Assembly (NCBI RefSeq): GCF_000168975.1
Contig: NZ_AAUW01000001.1
Coordinates: 248,001 to 312,000, forward strand
Direction: 5' to 3'
Origin: Roseibium aggregatum IAM 12614
GTDB lineage: Bacteria; Pseudomonadota; Alphaproteobacteria; Rhizobiales; Stappiaceae
DNA length: 64,000 nt
Shown: positions 44,969-53,564 of the stretch, in pieces
Layout of the letters: every line of letters begins with the position of its first letter
Numbering within the stretch: position 1 is the first letter of the stretch
Position numbers and translations under genes: made by a program
The notes under the pieces: generated by a model
Told to the model about the DNA's origin: nothing
Database searches by the model: none
Seen by the model: the letters and a program-made list of their open reading frames with translations, nothing else

Positions 44969-46369
44969 ATGAATTTGAGGCCTGATCCGAGTTTTTATCC
45001 GACACCGCGCATGGCGATGGAAGCGCCGGTTGAAAAACTGGCTTTCACCCTGATGCTCAGTCCCGATTTCTCGCAGCCCGATGGCCTGGCCGTCGTCAAT
45101 GTCGATCCGCAAAGCCCGGACTACGGCAAGATCGTGCACTCCGTCTTCATGCCGAACAAGGGCGACGAATTCCACCATTTCGGCTGGAACGCCTGTTCCT
45201 CGGCCCTGTCGCCCTTGACGGGTCATGCCTTTCTCGAACGCCGCTATCTGATCATTCCGGGTATCCGGTCGTCGCGTATTTACATCATTGATGTAAAAGA
45301 GCCGCTGCAGGCGAAAATTCACAAGATCATCGAACCGGAAGAAGTCTTCGCCAAGACAGGCTATTCCCGCCCGCACACCATCCATTGCGGACCGGAGGGG
45401 ATCTATGTCTCCACCCTTGGCGGCAGCGGTGCTGACGGCACCGACGGGCCTCCGGGCATTTTCATCATGGACTGCGAGACCTTCGACATTCTCGGCCGGT
45501 ACGAAATGGATCGCGGCATCCAGGACAAGCACTATGATTTCTGGTGGAACCTGCCGCGCGACTACATGGTGTCTTCCGAATGGGGGCTGCCGCCGCAATT
45601 TGAAAACGGGCTTGTCGCGGAAGATCTTCTATCTAACAAGTATGGCCACAAGCTGCATTTCTGGGATCTTCGCGGGCGCAGAAACATCCAGACCATCGAT
45701 CTCGGCGAAAACCACCAGATGGCCCTCGAGGTCCGTCCCGCCCACGATCCGGCCAAACAGTATGGCTTTTGCGGGGTTGTCGTCGACACCACCAACCTGC
45801 AGGGGGCGATCTTCACCTGGTGGCGCAAGGACGATGGCTCGTTTGAAGCCAAGAAGACCATCACCATAGACCCGCAGCCTGCCGACCCGGCAGACCTGCC
45901 TGAACTCCTGAAGGGCTTTTCCGCGGTTCCGCCGCTGGTGACCGACATCGACCTCAGCCTTGACGACAAATATCTCTATGTTGCCTGCTGGGGCACGGGC
46001 GAGATGCACCAGTATGATGTCTCCGACCCGATGAAACCGACGCTTGCGGGCAAGGTCAAGATCGGCGGCATTGTGAAAAAGACCAAACATCCGAACGGCA
46101 AGACCTTCGGCTATGGACCTCAGATGGTCGAGATCAGCCGGGACGGCCAGCGCGTCTACTGGACAAATTCCCTCTATTCCACCTGGGACGATCAGTTCTA
46201 TCCCGGAGAGGGCGGGGCAGCGATGGTGATGGCCCGCGTGGCGGCCGGCGGCGGTTTGACGCTCGATCCGGATTTCTGGGTCGAGTTTCCAAAGGGATAC
46301 CGCTCGCATCAGATCCGCCTTGAAGGCGGTGACTGCTCGACCGACAGTTTCTGCTTCCCGTCGGTCTAG
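44969..46369 (+). CDS. mtoX: methanethiol oxidase (SBP56/SELENBP1 family)
   Basis: A 466-residue protein of the selenium-binding-protein-56 family, whose bacterial members are copper-dependent methanethiol oxidases (EC 1.8.3.4; methanethiol to formaldehyde, H2S and H2O2). The ATG at 44969 has AGGGAGGACG upstream; a longer reading frame is less likely. Family blocks are HHFGWNACSSAL with Cys76, YLIIPGIRSSRIYIID, TGYSRPHTIHCGPEG and HFWDLRGRRNIQTIDLG. The cysteine corresponds to the reported selenium/substrate-site cysteine of the human protein. No signal peptide is obvious. The start of an operon with the next membrane-protein gene. Confidence 0.88.
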   Translation: MNLRPDPSFYPTPRMAMEAPVEKLAFTLMLSPDFSQPDGLAVVNVDPQSPDYGKIVHSVFMPNKGDEFHHFGWNACSSALSPLTGHAFLERRYLIIPGIRSSRIYIIDVKEPLQAKIHKIIEPEEVFAKTGYSRPHTIHCGPEGIYVSTLGGSGADGTDGPPGIFIMDCETFDILGRYEMDRGIQDKHYDFWWNLPRDYMVSSEWGLPPQFENGLVAEDLLSNKYGHKLHFWDLRGRRNIQTIDLGENHQMALEVRPAHDPAKQYGFCGVVVDTTNLQGAIFTWWRKDDGSFEAKKTITIDPQPADPADLPELLKGFSAVPPLVTDIDLSLDDKYLYVACWGTGEMHQYDVSDPMKPTLAGKVKIGGIVKKTKHPNGKTFGYGPQMVEISRDGQRVYWTNSLYSTWDDQFYPGEGGAAMVMARVAAGGGLTLDPDFWVEFPKGYRSHQIRLEGGDCSTDSFCFPSV

Positions 46370-46387
46370 GTTTTGGATGAGGCAAGT

Positions 46388-47032
46388 GTGACGGCTCTTT
46401 GGTGGGCCGTCATTGCATCGGGGCTCTATCATGGCCTGAACCCTGGCATGGGATGGCCTCTGGCGGTGTCGGCTGCCTTGATGGAGCAGCGTGCGCTGGC
46501 CCTGCCGCGTGCGCTGGTCCTGCTTGCCACCGGGCATCTGGCGGCAATGCTGGTCATTCTGCTGCCCTTTTCGGCGATGGCAGCGCTGGTCAACCTGGAA
46601 CGGGAAATCCGCATTGGGGCCGCTTGTCTGGTGATCGGCATGGGGCTTTACCTGCTGATCGTCGATCGACATCCGCGCTTTCTGGCCCGGATCTCACCGG
46701 CGAAACTTGGCCTCTGGTCCTTTCTGGTGGCGATTGCCCATGGTGCGGGCCTTATGCTGGTGCCGATCTATCTGGGCATCTGCGCGATGGAGCAGGAGGC
46801 GGGCCACGCAGCCGCAAGCACACTCATGGGTGCGGATCTCAGGATGGCGTTGCTGGTCGCCGCGGTTCACACGCTCGCAATGGCGCTTGCCGGTGGTCTT
46901 CTTGCCGTCGGCGTCTATTTCTGGCTGGGCCTGCGCTTTCTGCAAAAGGCGTGGTTCAATCTGGACCGGGTCTGGGCCGCCAGCCTTGTTCTTGTCGGTG
47001 TGTTTGCTCTGGTCCTCGCGCTCAGGAGCTGA
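46388..47032 (+). CDS. small multispanning membrane protein, metal-transporter-like
   Basis: About 214 residues, mostly hydrophobic, with about six to seven membrane segments. The early motif LYHGLNPGMGWPLAVS and the later FLVAIAHGAGLML place histidines within helices, recalling HupE/UreJ and NiCoT/RcnA-type metal transporters; database relatives may be labelled arginine/ornithine antiporter on weak grounds. The start is uncertain: GTG at 46388 has GAGG upstream, and a TTG at 46373 would add five residues. It follows methanethiol oxidase by about 18 bases, so supply of copper to that enzyme is a testable idea. Confidence 0.6.
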   Translation: MTALWWAVIASGLYHGLNPGMGWPLAVSAALMEQRALALPRALVLLATGHLAAMLVILLPFSAMAALVNLEREIRIGAACLVIGMGLYLLIVDRHPRFLARISPAKLGLWSFLVAIAHGAGLMLVPIYLGICAMEQEAGHAAASTLMGADLRMALLVAAVHTLAMALAGGLLAVGVYFWLGLRFLQKAWFNLDRVWAASLVLVGVFALVLALRS

Positions 47033-47045
47033 CCAATATGACTTC

Positions 47046-48305
47046 CTAGGTCAGCAGATGCGCTTCGAACGGAAACCGGGACAGGGTCTCAATGCCGGTT
47101 TCGGTGATCAGGACCTGCTGTTCCAGCTTCACGCCTTCCTTCGCGCCTTCCTCGCCAATGAAGCTTTCAACACAAAGCGTCATGCCTGGCTCCACGATGC
47201 CGTCATAGCCGGCATCCGGAAAATCGCCGTGGTGATAGAGATAAGGGTATTCGCCGGTCATGCCGCAGCCATGGGCGGACAGGTAGTAACGGTGGGCATA
47301 GTAGCGCTCGGGGATGTTCCACGCCCGGTCGGCATAATCACGGAAGCTCATGCCGGGCTTGAGGATGCCCATGTTGTGGTGAACCTGCTCATAGGCAACC
47401 TTGTAAAGCTCGCGCTGGGTGTTTGTCGGCCGATCCGGACCTGAATGGAAGGTGCGGGAAAAGTCAGCGTAGTAACCATGGCAGCCGACGACATCCGTAT
47501 CGAGGGCAATCAGCTCGTTTGCGCCGATGACATTGTCCGATGTTTCCTGGAACCACGGGTTGGTGCGCGCGCCAGCGTTCAGGAGCCGCGTTTCGACATA
47601 GTCGCCGTTCTGTTCGATGATCGATTTATGCAGCACCGACCAGAGTTCAGCCTCTGTCAGCCCGGGGCGGATTGCCTCTCGCAGCTTGCCGACGCCAATC
47701 TCTGTGGCACGCAGGGACGCTATCACGCATTTCATTTCTTCCGATGACTTGATTGCGCGCGCCATCTCTACGGGATGCTGCGCGTCGACCACGTTCAGAC
47801 CGGCTTCTTTCAGCGCAATAGCAGTTCCCGCATTGAGCCGTTCCAACCCCACCGTAGCGTGCTTGAGGCCCGTCAGGTCATGGATCGTGTCTGCCATCTC
47901 CGTTGCCCAGGCGCGCTCCCGCTCGGCAATGTGAGGGCCGGCGGCGACGAAGCTTGCGGTTTTCGACGGACGGACTTCATCGACGGTTTCATACCCCTGG
48001 CCAAGATGAAGGCAGCCGGTGAATTCGAACAGGATGGAGCGGTTCTGGGTCAACAGCAGGTAGCGCGACGGTGCGTTGCGCATGGAAAACACCTGCATGT
48101 TCCGTGTGCCGGTCGCGTAGCGGATATTGACCGGATCTGACAGGATCACCGCATCTACATTATATTCGGCCATCTTCTGCCGTACCCGTTGTTGCCGATA
48201 GGTGCGCACGGCCACCAGGTCGACCCCTTCCACCTCGGGGGGGCGGTCGAGCTGCGACAGACCCTGAAGGTCACTGCGCTCCGCGTGCCAGTCCAGTTCC
48301 GCCAT
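47046..48305 (-). CDS. M24 family protein similar to DMSP lyase DddP
   Basis: A 419-residue pita-bread-fold protein. It resembles DddP throughout: DPVNIRYATGTRNMQ near residue 57, ETRLLNAGARTNPWFQE near 238, and the ending EPGMTLCVESFIGEEG. All six metal ligands of the family are present (Asp269, Asp271, Asp281, His345, Glu380, Glu395). The aspartate reported as catalytic base in DddP, six residues after the metal histidine, is glycine here (Gly351 in AHGCGMTGEYP). It may therefore be an M24 hydrolase or lyase with a different substrate. Convergent with the membrane-protein gene and divergent from a LysR regulator. Confidence 0.75.
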   Translation of the reverse strand: MAELDWHAERSDLQGLSQLDRPPEVEGVDLVAVRTYRQQRVRQKMAEYNVDAVILSDPVNIRYATGTRNMQVFSMRNAPSRYLLLTQNRSILFEFTGCLHLGQGYETVDEVRPSKTASFVAAGPHIAERERAWATEMADTIHDLTGLKHATVGLERLNAGTAIALKEAGLNVVDAQHPVEMARAIKSSEEMKCVIASLRATEIGVGKLREAIRPGLTEAELWSVLHKSIIEQNGDYVETRLLNAGARTNPWFQETSDNVIGANELIALDTDVVGCHGYYADFSRTFHSGPDRPTNTQRELYKVAYEQVHHNMGILKPGMSFRDYADRAWNIPERYYAHRYYLSAHGCGMTGEYPYLYHHGDFPDAGYDGIVEPGMTLCVESFIGEEGAKEGVKLEQQVLITETGIETLSRFPFEAHLLT

Positions 48306-48320
48306 CTGTCATCGTCTCCA

Positions 48321-48344
48321 GTTCAACTAAATGGAATATTGAAC
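48321..48344. promoter_or_regulatory. LysR-type box in the divergent promoter
   Basis: GTTCAA (48321-48326) and TTGAAC (48339-48344) form a perfect 6-base inverted repeat with a 12-base spacer, containing the T-N11-A pattern of LysR regulators. It lies in the 95-base gap between the M24 gene and the LysR gene and could control both. Confidence 0.7.
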
Positions 48345-48400
48345 AGACCCCGGTTCTTTGAAAGGTTGGAAAAAATCGGATCATTCGATAACCTGATGTA

Positions 48401-49288
48401 ATGCAAGCCTATCGTAAATCACTTCCGCCGCTCGACACATTGGTATTCTTCGAAGCCGCCATGCGTCATCTGAATTTTACGGAAGCCGCCGATGAGCTGT
48501 TCGTGACTCAGGCTGCGGTTTCCAAACGCATCCGTCAGCTGGAAGACTGGCTGGGCGTTGACCTGTTCGAGCGGTCGGGCCGCAGGCTTCAACCAACTGA
48601 AGCCGGGGCCTATCTGGCAGAGAAAACCGGCATGACGCTGGATTATCTGACGCAGGCGCTGAGTGCGCTGAAGGTGCCAGAAAGGCCCATCGTGCGGATC
48701 GCATCAGTGACGGCACTTGCCGCCTTCTGGCTCCAGCCGAAACTCAAGGACTTTGCGCTGTCCGAAGAAGCCTGCCTGTTCAATCTGGCAACCGCAGACG
48801 ATCTGGGAGACCTGTTGAAGCCCGAGCATGACCTTGTCATCCTGCACGGAGACGGCCGGTTTCCAGGCTGGCACTCGGAGCTGCTGTTTCAGGAGGCTCT
48901 GACACCCGTGGGGGCGCCGGAGATTATAGAATTCCTGCGGTCGGGAGGAGACGGTAAGCCATCATCGCTTCTTAACTATCCGCGTCTGGCACCGAACTGG
49001 ATCGACTGGGCAGGCTGGATCCAGCGCACAGGAAGAACGGACCTGAAGGATTGGCCTGTTCACATGTGTGCAAGCTACAACCAGTCCATAGGGCGGGCGT
49101 TGAAGGGGCGGGGGATCGCGCTTGGCGCCTTGCCGTTATTGCGGGAAGAGATTTCCTCTGGACGGCTCGTGCCACTGGATGGCGCTACGCTCAAGACGGG
49201 ACTGGGCTATTTCATCGCCTGGCCGAACAAGCGACCGCTCGGCACAGACGCAGAGCGGCTGAAAACCGCGCTTCTGTCAGGTGACTGA
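48401..49288 (+). CDS. LysR-family transcriptional regulator (GcvA-like)
   Basis: A 295-residue LysR regulator. The DNA-binding region is LPPLDTLVFFEAAMRHLNFT followed by AADELFVTQAAVSKRIRQLE and LFERSGRRLQPTEAG. The effector domain resembles GcvA-type regulators. It is transcribed divergently from the DddP-like gene across a LysR box, which is the usual arrangement for an activator of the neighbour. The likely inducer is the substrate or product of the M24 protein. Confidence 0.88.
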   Translation: MQAYRKSLPPLDTLVFFEAAMRHLNFTEAADELFVTQAAVSKRIRQLEDWLGVDLFERSGRRLQPTEAGAYLAEKTGMTLDYLTQALSALKVPERPIVRIASVTALAAFWLQPKLKDFALSEEACLFNLATADDLGDLLKPEHDLVILHGDGRFPGWHSELLFQEALTPVGAPEIIEFLRSGGDGKPSSLLNYPRLAPNWIDWAGWIQRTGRTDLKDWPVHMCASYNQSIGRALKGRGIALGALPLLREEISSGRLVPLDGATLKTGLGYFIAWPNKRPLGTDAERLKTALLSGD

Positions 49289-49292
49289 GGGT

Positions 49293-49724
49293 TTAGTCAC
49301 GCACCACATAGACCGAGCACTTTGAGTGACGCACCACCCGGGCTGCGTTGGGCCCAAGCAGGAATTCACTCAGATGCGGCTGGTGAGCCCCGATGACGAT
49401 AAGATCCGCCCCGATCTTCTTCGCCACTTCCAGGATTTCCTCGTAAATCGAGCCGGTCGCGACCAGGTGCCGGATTTGGCTGTTTCTCTCGGCCCCCAGA
49501 ATGCTTGAGACCTTCTCGACCAGCTTCTTCTGGGTTTCCACCACCATCTGGCCCTGGAAGTTCTCATCGAAGTAGGACGCGACAAGATTGATGCCGGCGC
49601 TCGGAACAACGGTGATCACATCGAGCTGGGCATCGTCCAGACGGGCAAGTTTGTCGGCCGTCTGCAACACCATGGTGTCGTTGTCTTGCTGGATGTCGAT
49701 AGCGCACAGGATTGATTTGGTCAT
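49293..49724 (-). CDS. universal stress protein, UspA family
   Basis: A 143-residue Usp domain. It begins KSILCAIDIQQD (the family's first strand), and DLIVIGAHQPHLSEFLLGPN carries the ATP-binding G-2x-G-9x-G-like region in altered form, ending SKCSVYVVRD. It overlaps the TRAP permease gene by four bases as the last gene of that operon. A UspA protein (TeaD) controls the TeaABC TRAP transporter in Halomonas, so a similar regulatory role on transport activity is plausible. Confidence 0.88.
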   Translation of the reverse strand: MTKSILCAIDIQQDNDTMVLQTADKLARLDDAQLDVITVVPSAGINLVASYFDENFQGQMVVETQKKLVEKVSSILGAERNSQIRHLVATGSIYEEILEVAKKIGADLIVIGAHQPHLSEFLLGPNAARVVRHSKCSVYVVRD

Positions 49725-52357
49725 GCCGCTACTCCTTCTTCACGGGTGGTCCGGCCTGCGCGGGCGCGCTGCAGCAGATAGACGAGGACAAGAAGCAGAA
49801 TCCCCGGAATATAGATCAGTTCCTTGGGCAATTGATCCGCTTCGAGCCGTGCTTCCTTCACGACCACCGGTTCATCACCATAGAAGTCGAACGTGCCAAG
49901 CTGGTCGAAGTAAGGCGTTCCCGGGAAGGGTTCTTCCAACTTCAGAACGCCATCTTCCTCGATGGTGGTCAGGCCGAGCGCCTGCAATCTTGCTTCCCCG
50001 CCGTCTTCGGTCCCGGGCGCGATCGCGATGCGTGTTTCCATCGTGTTGCCGGTGTCGAAGTCCGGGCCACTCAGAACCAGACGAATTTCGCTTCCTGCCG
50101 GTGCATCGCCAACCGCCTGGACGAAATGATCCGGTGGGACGATTTCAAACGGAGGCTGAATCCGGTTCATGAAGAAATCCGGACGGAACAGAATGAAGGC
50201 GATGAGTACCAGGGCGACGCTTTCGTAAATCCTGTTCTTGGTCAGGAAGTAGCCCATCGTGCCGGCGGTAAACACCAGGATCGCTATCGTTGCCATGATG
50301 AAGACGAGTATGCCCTGGGTCACTGTCACATCGATCAAGAGAAGATCGGTGTTGAAAATGAAGACGAAAGGCAGGGCGACGGTCCGCAGGGAATAGAAGA
50401 ATGCGGTGAACCCCGTCTTGATCGCATCGCCTCCCGACACCGCTGCCGCGGCAAAGGAGGCTAGCCCCACAGGTGGCGTCACATCCGCCATGATGCCGAA
50501 ATAGAAGACGAACAGGTGCACGGCAATCAGCGGAACGATCAGTCCGGATTGCGCACCGAGTTCGACCACCACACCGGCCATTAGTGAAGACACAACGATG
50601 TAGTTGGCCGTTGTCGGCAGGCCCATGCCCAGCACCAGCGACAGAATGCCGACGAAAACCAGCATCAGCACAAGATTGCCGCCGGATACGAACTCGACGA
50701 GATCCGCCATCACCTGGCCGATACCGGTCAGGGTCACCGTGCCGACGATAATGCCGGCCGTTGCGGTCGCAAGACCGATGCCGATCATGTTGCGCGCGCC
50801 GTCGATCATGCCGTGACCGAGGTCAACGACACCTGCCTTGAAGGCTTCGACGGTCTCGTTCTCGCCCCGGAACATCGCCTTGATCGGCCGCTGGGTCAGG
50901 AGGATAGCGAAGAGAAGTGCCGTTGCCCAGAAGGCGGAAAGGCCCGGCGACTTCTGTTCAATCATCAGGAAGTAGACCAGAACGACAATCGGTAGCAGGT
51001 AGTAAAGCCCGGCCTTGTAGATCTGCGAGATATCCGGAAGCGTGATTTCCTTGGCGTTGGGATCGTCCGGATGAAGATCATCGACGCTCGCGGCCAGTTT
51101 CAGAAGGGCGAGATAGGCAACGAAAACCAGCAGAGCGAGAATCCAGGAAGCGCCTTCCGGCACCAGGGCGACAATCCAGCCGACAGGGTATTGCACGCCG
51201 TAACATAGTGCGGCAAAGGCGGCGAAAAACACGAACATGCCGATGATCGTACGCAGGGTTGAAACGGTCTTGTGCCCGATGGTGGGCATGTTCCGCTTAA
51301 CGGCTTCCAGGTGCACGATATAGACCAGCGCGATGTAGGAGATCACGGCCGGCAGAAATGCGTGAGTGATCACGTCGACATAGGAAATGCCGACATATTC
51401 GACCATCAGGAAGGCCGCAGCGCCCATCACCGGTGGCATGATCTGGCCGTTCACGGAAGACGCGACCTCAACGGAGCCTGCCTGCTCGGACGTGAAGCCC
51501 ACCCGCTTCATCAGCGGAATGGTGAATGTGCCCGTGGTGACGACATTCGCGATGGACGAGCCGGAAATGAGGCCGGTTGCGGCAGAGCCAACGACGGCAG
51601 CCTTGGCTGGACCGCCCTTCAGGTGACCAAGCGCCCCGAAGGCCATCTTGATGAAGTAGTTGCCCGCACCAGCCTTATCTAGCAAGGCACCAAACAGCAC
51701 GAACAGGAAGACGAACTTGGTGGAGACCCCGAGCGCGATGCCGAAGACACCTTCCGAAGTGATCCACATGTGGCTCATCGCCTTTTGAAGCGAAGCGCCC
51801 TTCCAGCGGATGACCTCCGGGACCCATTCGGAAGAGCCGAAGAAGACGTAGAGCAGGAAAACGGTTGCGACGATGGCCATGGCCGGGCCGAGCGCCCGTC
51901 GTGCGGCTTCGAACAGAACGACGATGCCGGCAAGCGCAAACCACTTGTCGGTGTCGTCCGCGAGCCCGCCGTTGGCAACGATCTTGTCGTAGAAGAAGAA
52001 ACCGTAGAGCGAAATGAAGGCGCCGAAAATCGCAAGGGCCCAATCCTGAATCGGAACGCGGTGTCTCGGGCTGCTCGAGAGCGCCGGGTATGCCATGAAT
52101 GCCAGGAACATCGCGAAGGCCAGATGAACCTGGCGGCTGTTGTTGATGATGTCCGACGGCAGCACGTAGTAGACGATGGGCGATGCGAGCAGAACCTGGA
52201 AACAGGACCAGATCAGCGCTACGGTGGCGATCATGATCCCGACGGATCCCGCGGGGTTTCTCGACCCGGAATCGGAGGAGGCTACGAGTTCCTGAAGTTC
52301 CGCTTCGGATAGTCCCTGTCGTTGGTCCCGTCCGTTCGGCTGGTTCTGTTCAGACAT
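49721..52357 (-). CDS. TRAP transporter fused permease (4TM-12TM) with DUF3394 tail
   Basis: An 878-residue inner-membrane protein fusing the small (DctQ) and large (DctM) TRAP subunits, as usual for TAXI systems. DctM-like blocks include GAGNYFIKMAFGALGHLKGG, ATGLISGSSIANVVTTGTFT and MGLPTTANYIVVSSLM. After the last transport helices comes a soluble region (about 740-850; PPFEIVPPDHFVQAV and on) matching the DUF3394 domain seen only in such fusions, then a final helix. I place the start at MSEQNQPNG. It imports an organic acid or amino-acid-like solute with a sodium or proton gradient, fed by the TAXI protein. Confidence 0.9.
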   Translation of the reverse strand: MSEQNQPNGRDQRQGLSEAELQELVASSDSGSRNPAGSVGIMIATVALIWSCFQVLLASPIVYYVLPSDIINNSRQVHLAFAMFLAFMAYPALSSSPRHRVPIQDWALAIFGAFISLYGFFFYDKIVANGGLADDTDKWFALAGIVVLFEAARRALGPAMAIVATVFLLYVFFGSSEWVPEVIRWKGASLQKAMSHMWITSEGVFGIALGVSTKFVFLFVLFGALLDKAGAGNYFIKMAFGALGHLKGGPAKAAVVGSAATGLISGSSIANVVTTGTFTIPLMKRVGFTSEQAGSVEVASSVNGQIMPPVMGAAAFLMVEYVGISYVDVITHAFLPAVISYIALVYIVHLEAVKRNMPTIGHKTVSTLRTIIGMFVFFAAFAALCYGVQYPVGWIVALVPEGASWILALLVFVAYLALLKLAASVDDLHPDDPNAKEITLPDISQIYKAGLYYLLPIVVLVYFLMIEQKSPGLSAFWATALLFAILLTQRPIKAMFRGENETVEAFKAGVVDLGHGMIDGARNMIGIGLATATAGIIVGTVTLTGIGQVMADLVEFVSGGNLVLMLVFVGILSLVLGMGLPTTANYIVVSSLMAGVVVELGAQSGLIVPLIAVHLFVFYFGIMADVTPPVGLASFAAAAVSGGDAIKTGFTAFFYSLRTVALPFVFIFNTDLLLIDVTVTQGILVFIMATIAILVFTAGTMGYFLTKNRIYESVALVLIAFILFRPDFFMNRIQPPFEIVPPDHFVQAVGDAPAGSEIRLVLSGPDFDTGNTMETRIAIAPGTEDGGEARLQALGLTTIEEDGVLKLEEPFPGTPYFDQLGTFDFYGDEPVVVKEARLEADQLPKELIYIPGILLLVLVYLLQRARAGRTTREEGVAA

Positions 52358-52502
52358 GAAGTTCCCCCCGGTCTTCCGGCTGAAGCGCAACGGCAGTGTT
52401 GCGCGAGGCTGGCACCCGAAAGCCACGCAGGCCGTGGCATCTGTCAATTCTTTCAAGAAAAGCCTTGGCCCGCGTGTTGGTCAATGGGCCGCAGCAGAGA
52501 AA

Positions 52503-52527
52503 CGGGCCCGGAAAAGATCCGGACCCG
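52503..52527 (-). terminator. hairpin between TAXI binding protein and TRAP permease
   Basis: On the minus strand CGGGTCCGGA and TCCGGGCCCG form a 10-pair stem (one GT pair) with a 5-base loop, 17 bases after the binding-protein stop, followed by TTTCTCTG. The permease gene follows in the same direction. Confidence 0.65.
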
Positions 52528-52543
52528 CATTGCGTGAAAGGGC

Positions 52544-53512
52544 TTAGTTGATCCAGCCCTGTTCCTTGTAGTACTTCGCAGCACCCGGATGCAGCGGCGC
52601 GGACAGGCCGTCCTTCACCATTTCTTCCGGCTTCAGGTTTGCAAACGCAGGGTGCAGCTTCTTGAAGGCATCGAAGTTCTCGAACACCGACTTGACCAGC
52701 GTATAGACGACTTCATCGTCCACCTTTGCGGAGGTGATGAAGGTTGCGCCGACACCGAAGGTGGTGACGTCTTCGTCATTGCCCCGGTACATGCCGCCCG
52801 GAATGGTGGCCTTGCGGTAGTAGCTGTTGTCTGCGATCAGCTTGTCGACAACCTCGCCATCCACGTTCACGAGTTTGGAATCGCACGCGGTCGTGGCTTC
52901 CTGAATGGAACCGGACGGGTGACCGACCGTGTAGACCATCGCATCGATCTGGTTGTCGCACAGGGCTGCAGACTGTTCCGCGGCTTTCAGCTCAGTTGCC
53001 TGGGCGAAGTCATCCGTGGACCAGCCCATGGCTTCCATCAGAACTTCCATGGTGCCGCGCTGACCGGACCCCGGGTTGCCGATGTTGACGCGCTTCCCTT
53101 TCAGGTCCTCGAAGGACATGACGCCGCTATCGGCACGGGCAACGACGGTGAACGGCTCCGGATGCACGGAAAAGACGGCGCGCAGGTCCTCAAACGGGCC
53201 TTTTTCCTCGAACTGGGAGGTGCCGTTATAAGCATGGTACTGCCAATCGGACTGGGCAACACCGAACTCCAGCTCGCCTTCGCGCACCGTGTTGATGTTG
53301 TAGACGGACCCGCCGGTGGATTCCACGGAGCAGCGGATGCCGTGATCCTTCCGGCCCTTGTTGACCAGCCGGCAGATGGCTCCGCCCGTCGGATAATATA
53401 CGCCAGTCACACCACCGGTGCCGATGGTGATGAATTGCTCTGCAGAGGCTGCGCCGGTGAATGCGATGCTGGTCGCCAGAACGGCGCCCGCAAGGTTCAG
53501 TTTCATCATCAT
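52544..53512 (-). CDS. TAXI family TRAP transporter solute-binding protein
   Basis: A 322-residue periplasmic binding protein. A signal peptide ([10 protein letters not shown], hydrophobic core, AASAEQ) precedes [20 protein letters not shown], the diagnostic TAXI start. Further family features are [20 protein letters not shown] and [18 protein letters not shown]. There are three possible adjacent ATG starts (53512, 53509, 53506). It presents the solute to the fused permease downstream. TAXI ligands are poorly known; glutamate-like and keto-acid substrates have been proposed for some. Confidence 0.92.
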   Translation of the reverse strand: MMMKLNLAGAVLATSIAFTGAASAEQFITIGTGGVTGVYYPTGGAICRLVNKGRKDHGIRCSVESTGGSVYNINTVREGELEFGVAQSDWQYHAYNGTSQFEEKGPFEDLRAVFSVHPEPFTVVARADSGVMSFEDLKGKRVNIGNPGSGQRGTMEVLMEAMGWSTDDFAQATELKAAEQSAALCDNQIDAMVYTVGHPSGSIQEATTACDSKLVNVDGEVVDKLIADNSYYRKATIPGGMYRGNDEDVTTFGVGATFITSAKVDDEVVYTLVKSVFENFDAFKKLHPAFANLKPEEMVKDGLSAPLHPGAAKYYKEQGWIN

Positions 53513-53564
53513 TTGACTTGGCTTCCCTTTGTTTCAATTCTTATGTCCGGCATGGCGATCCACG

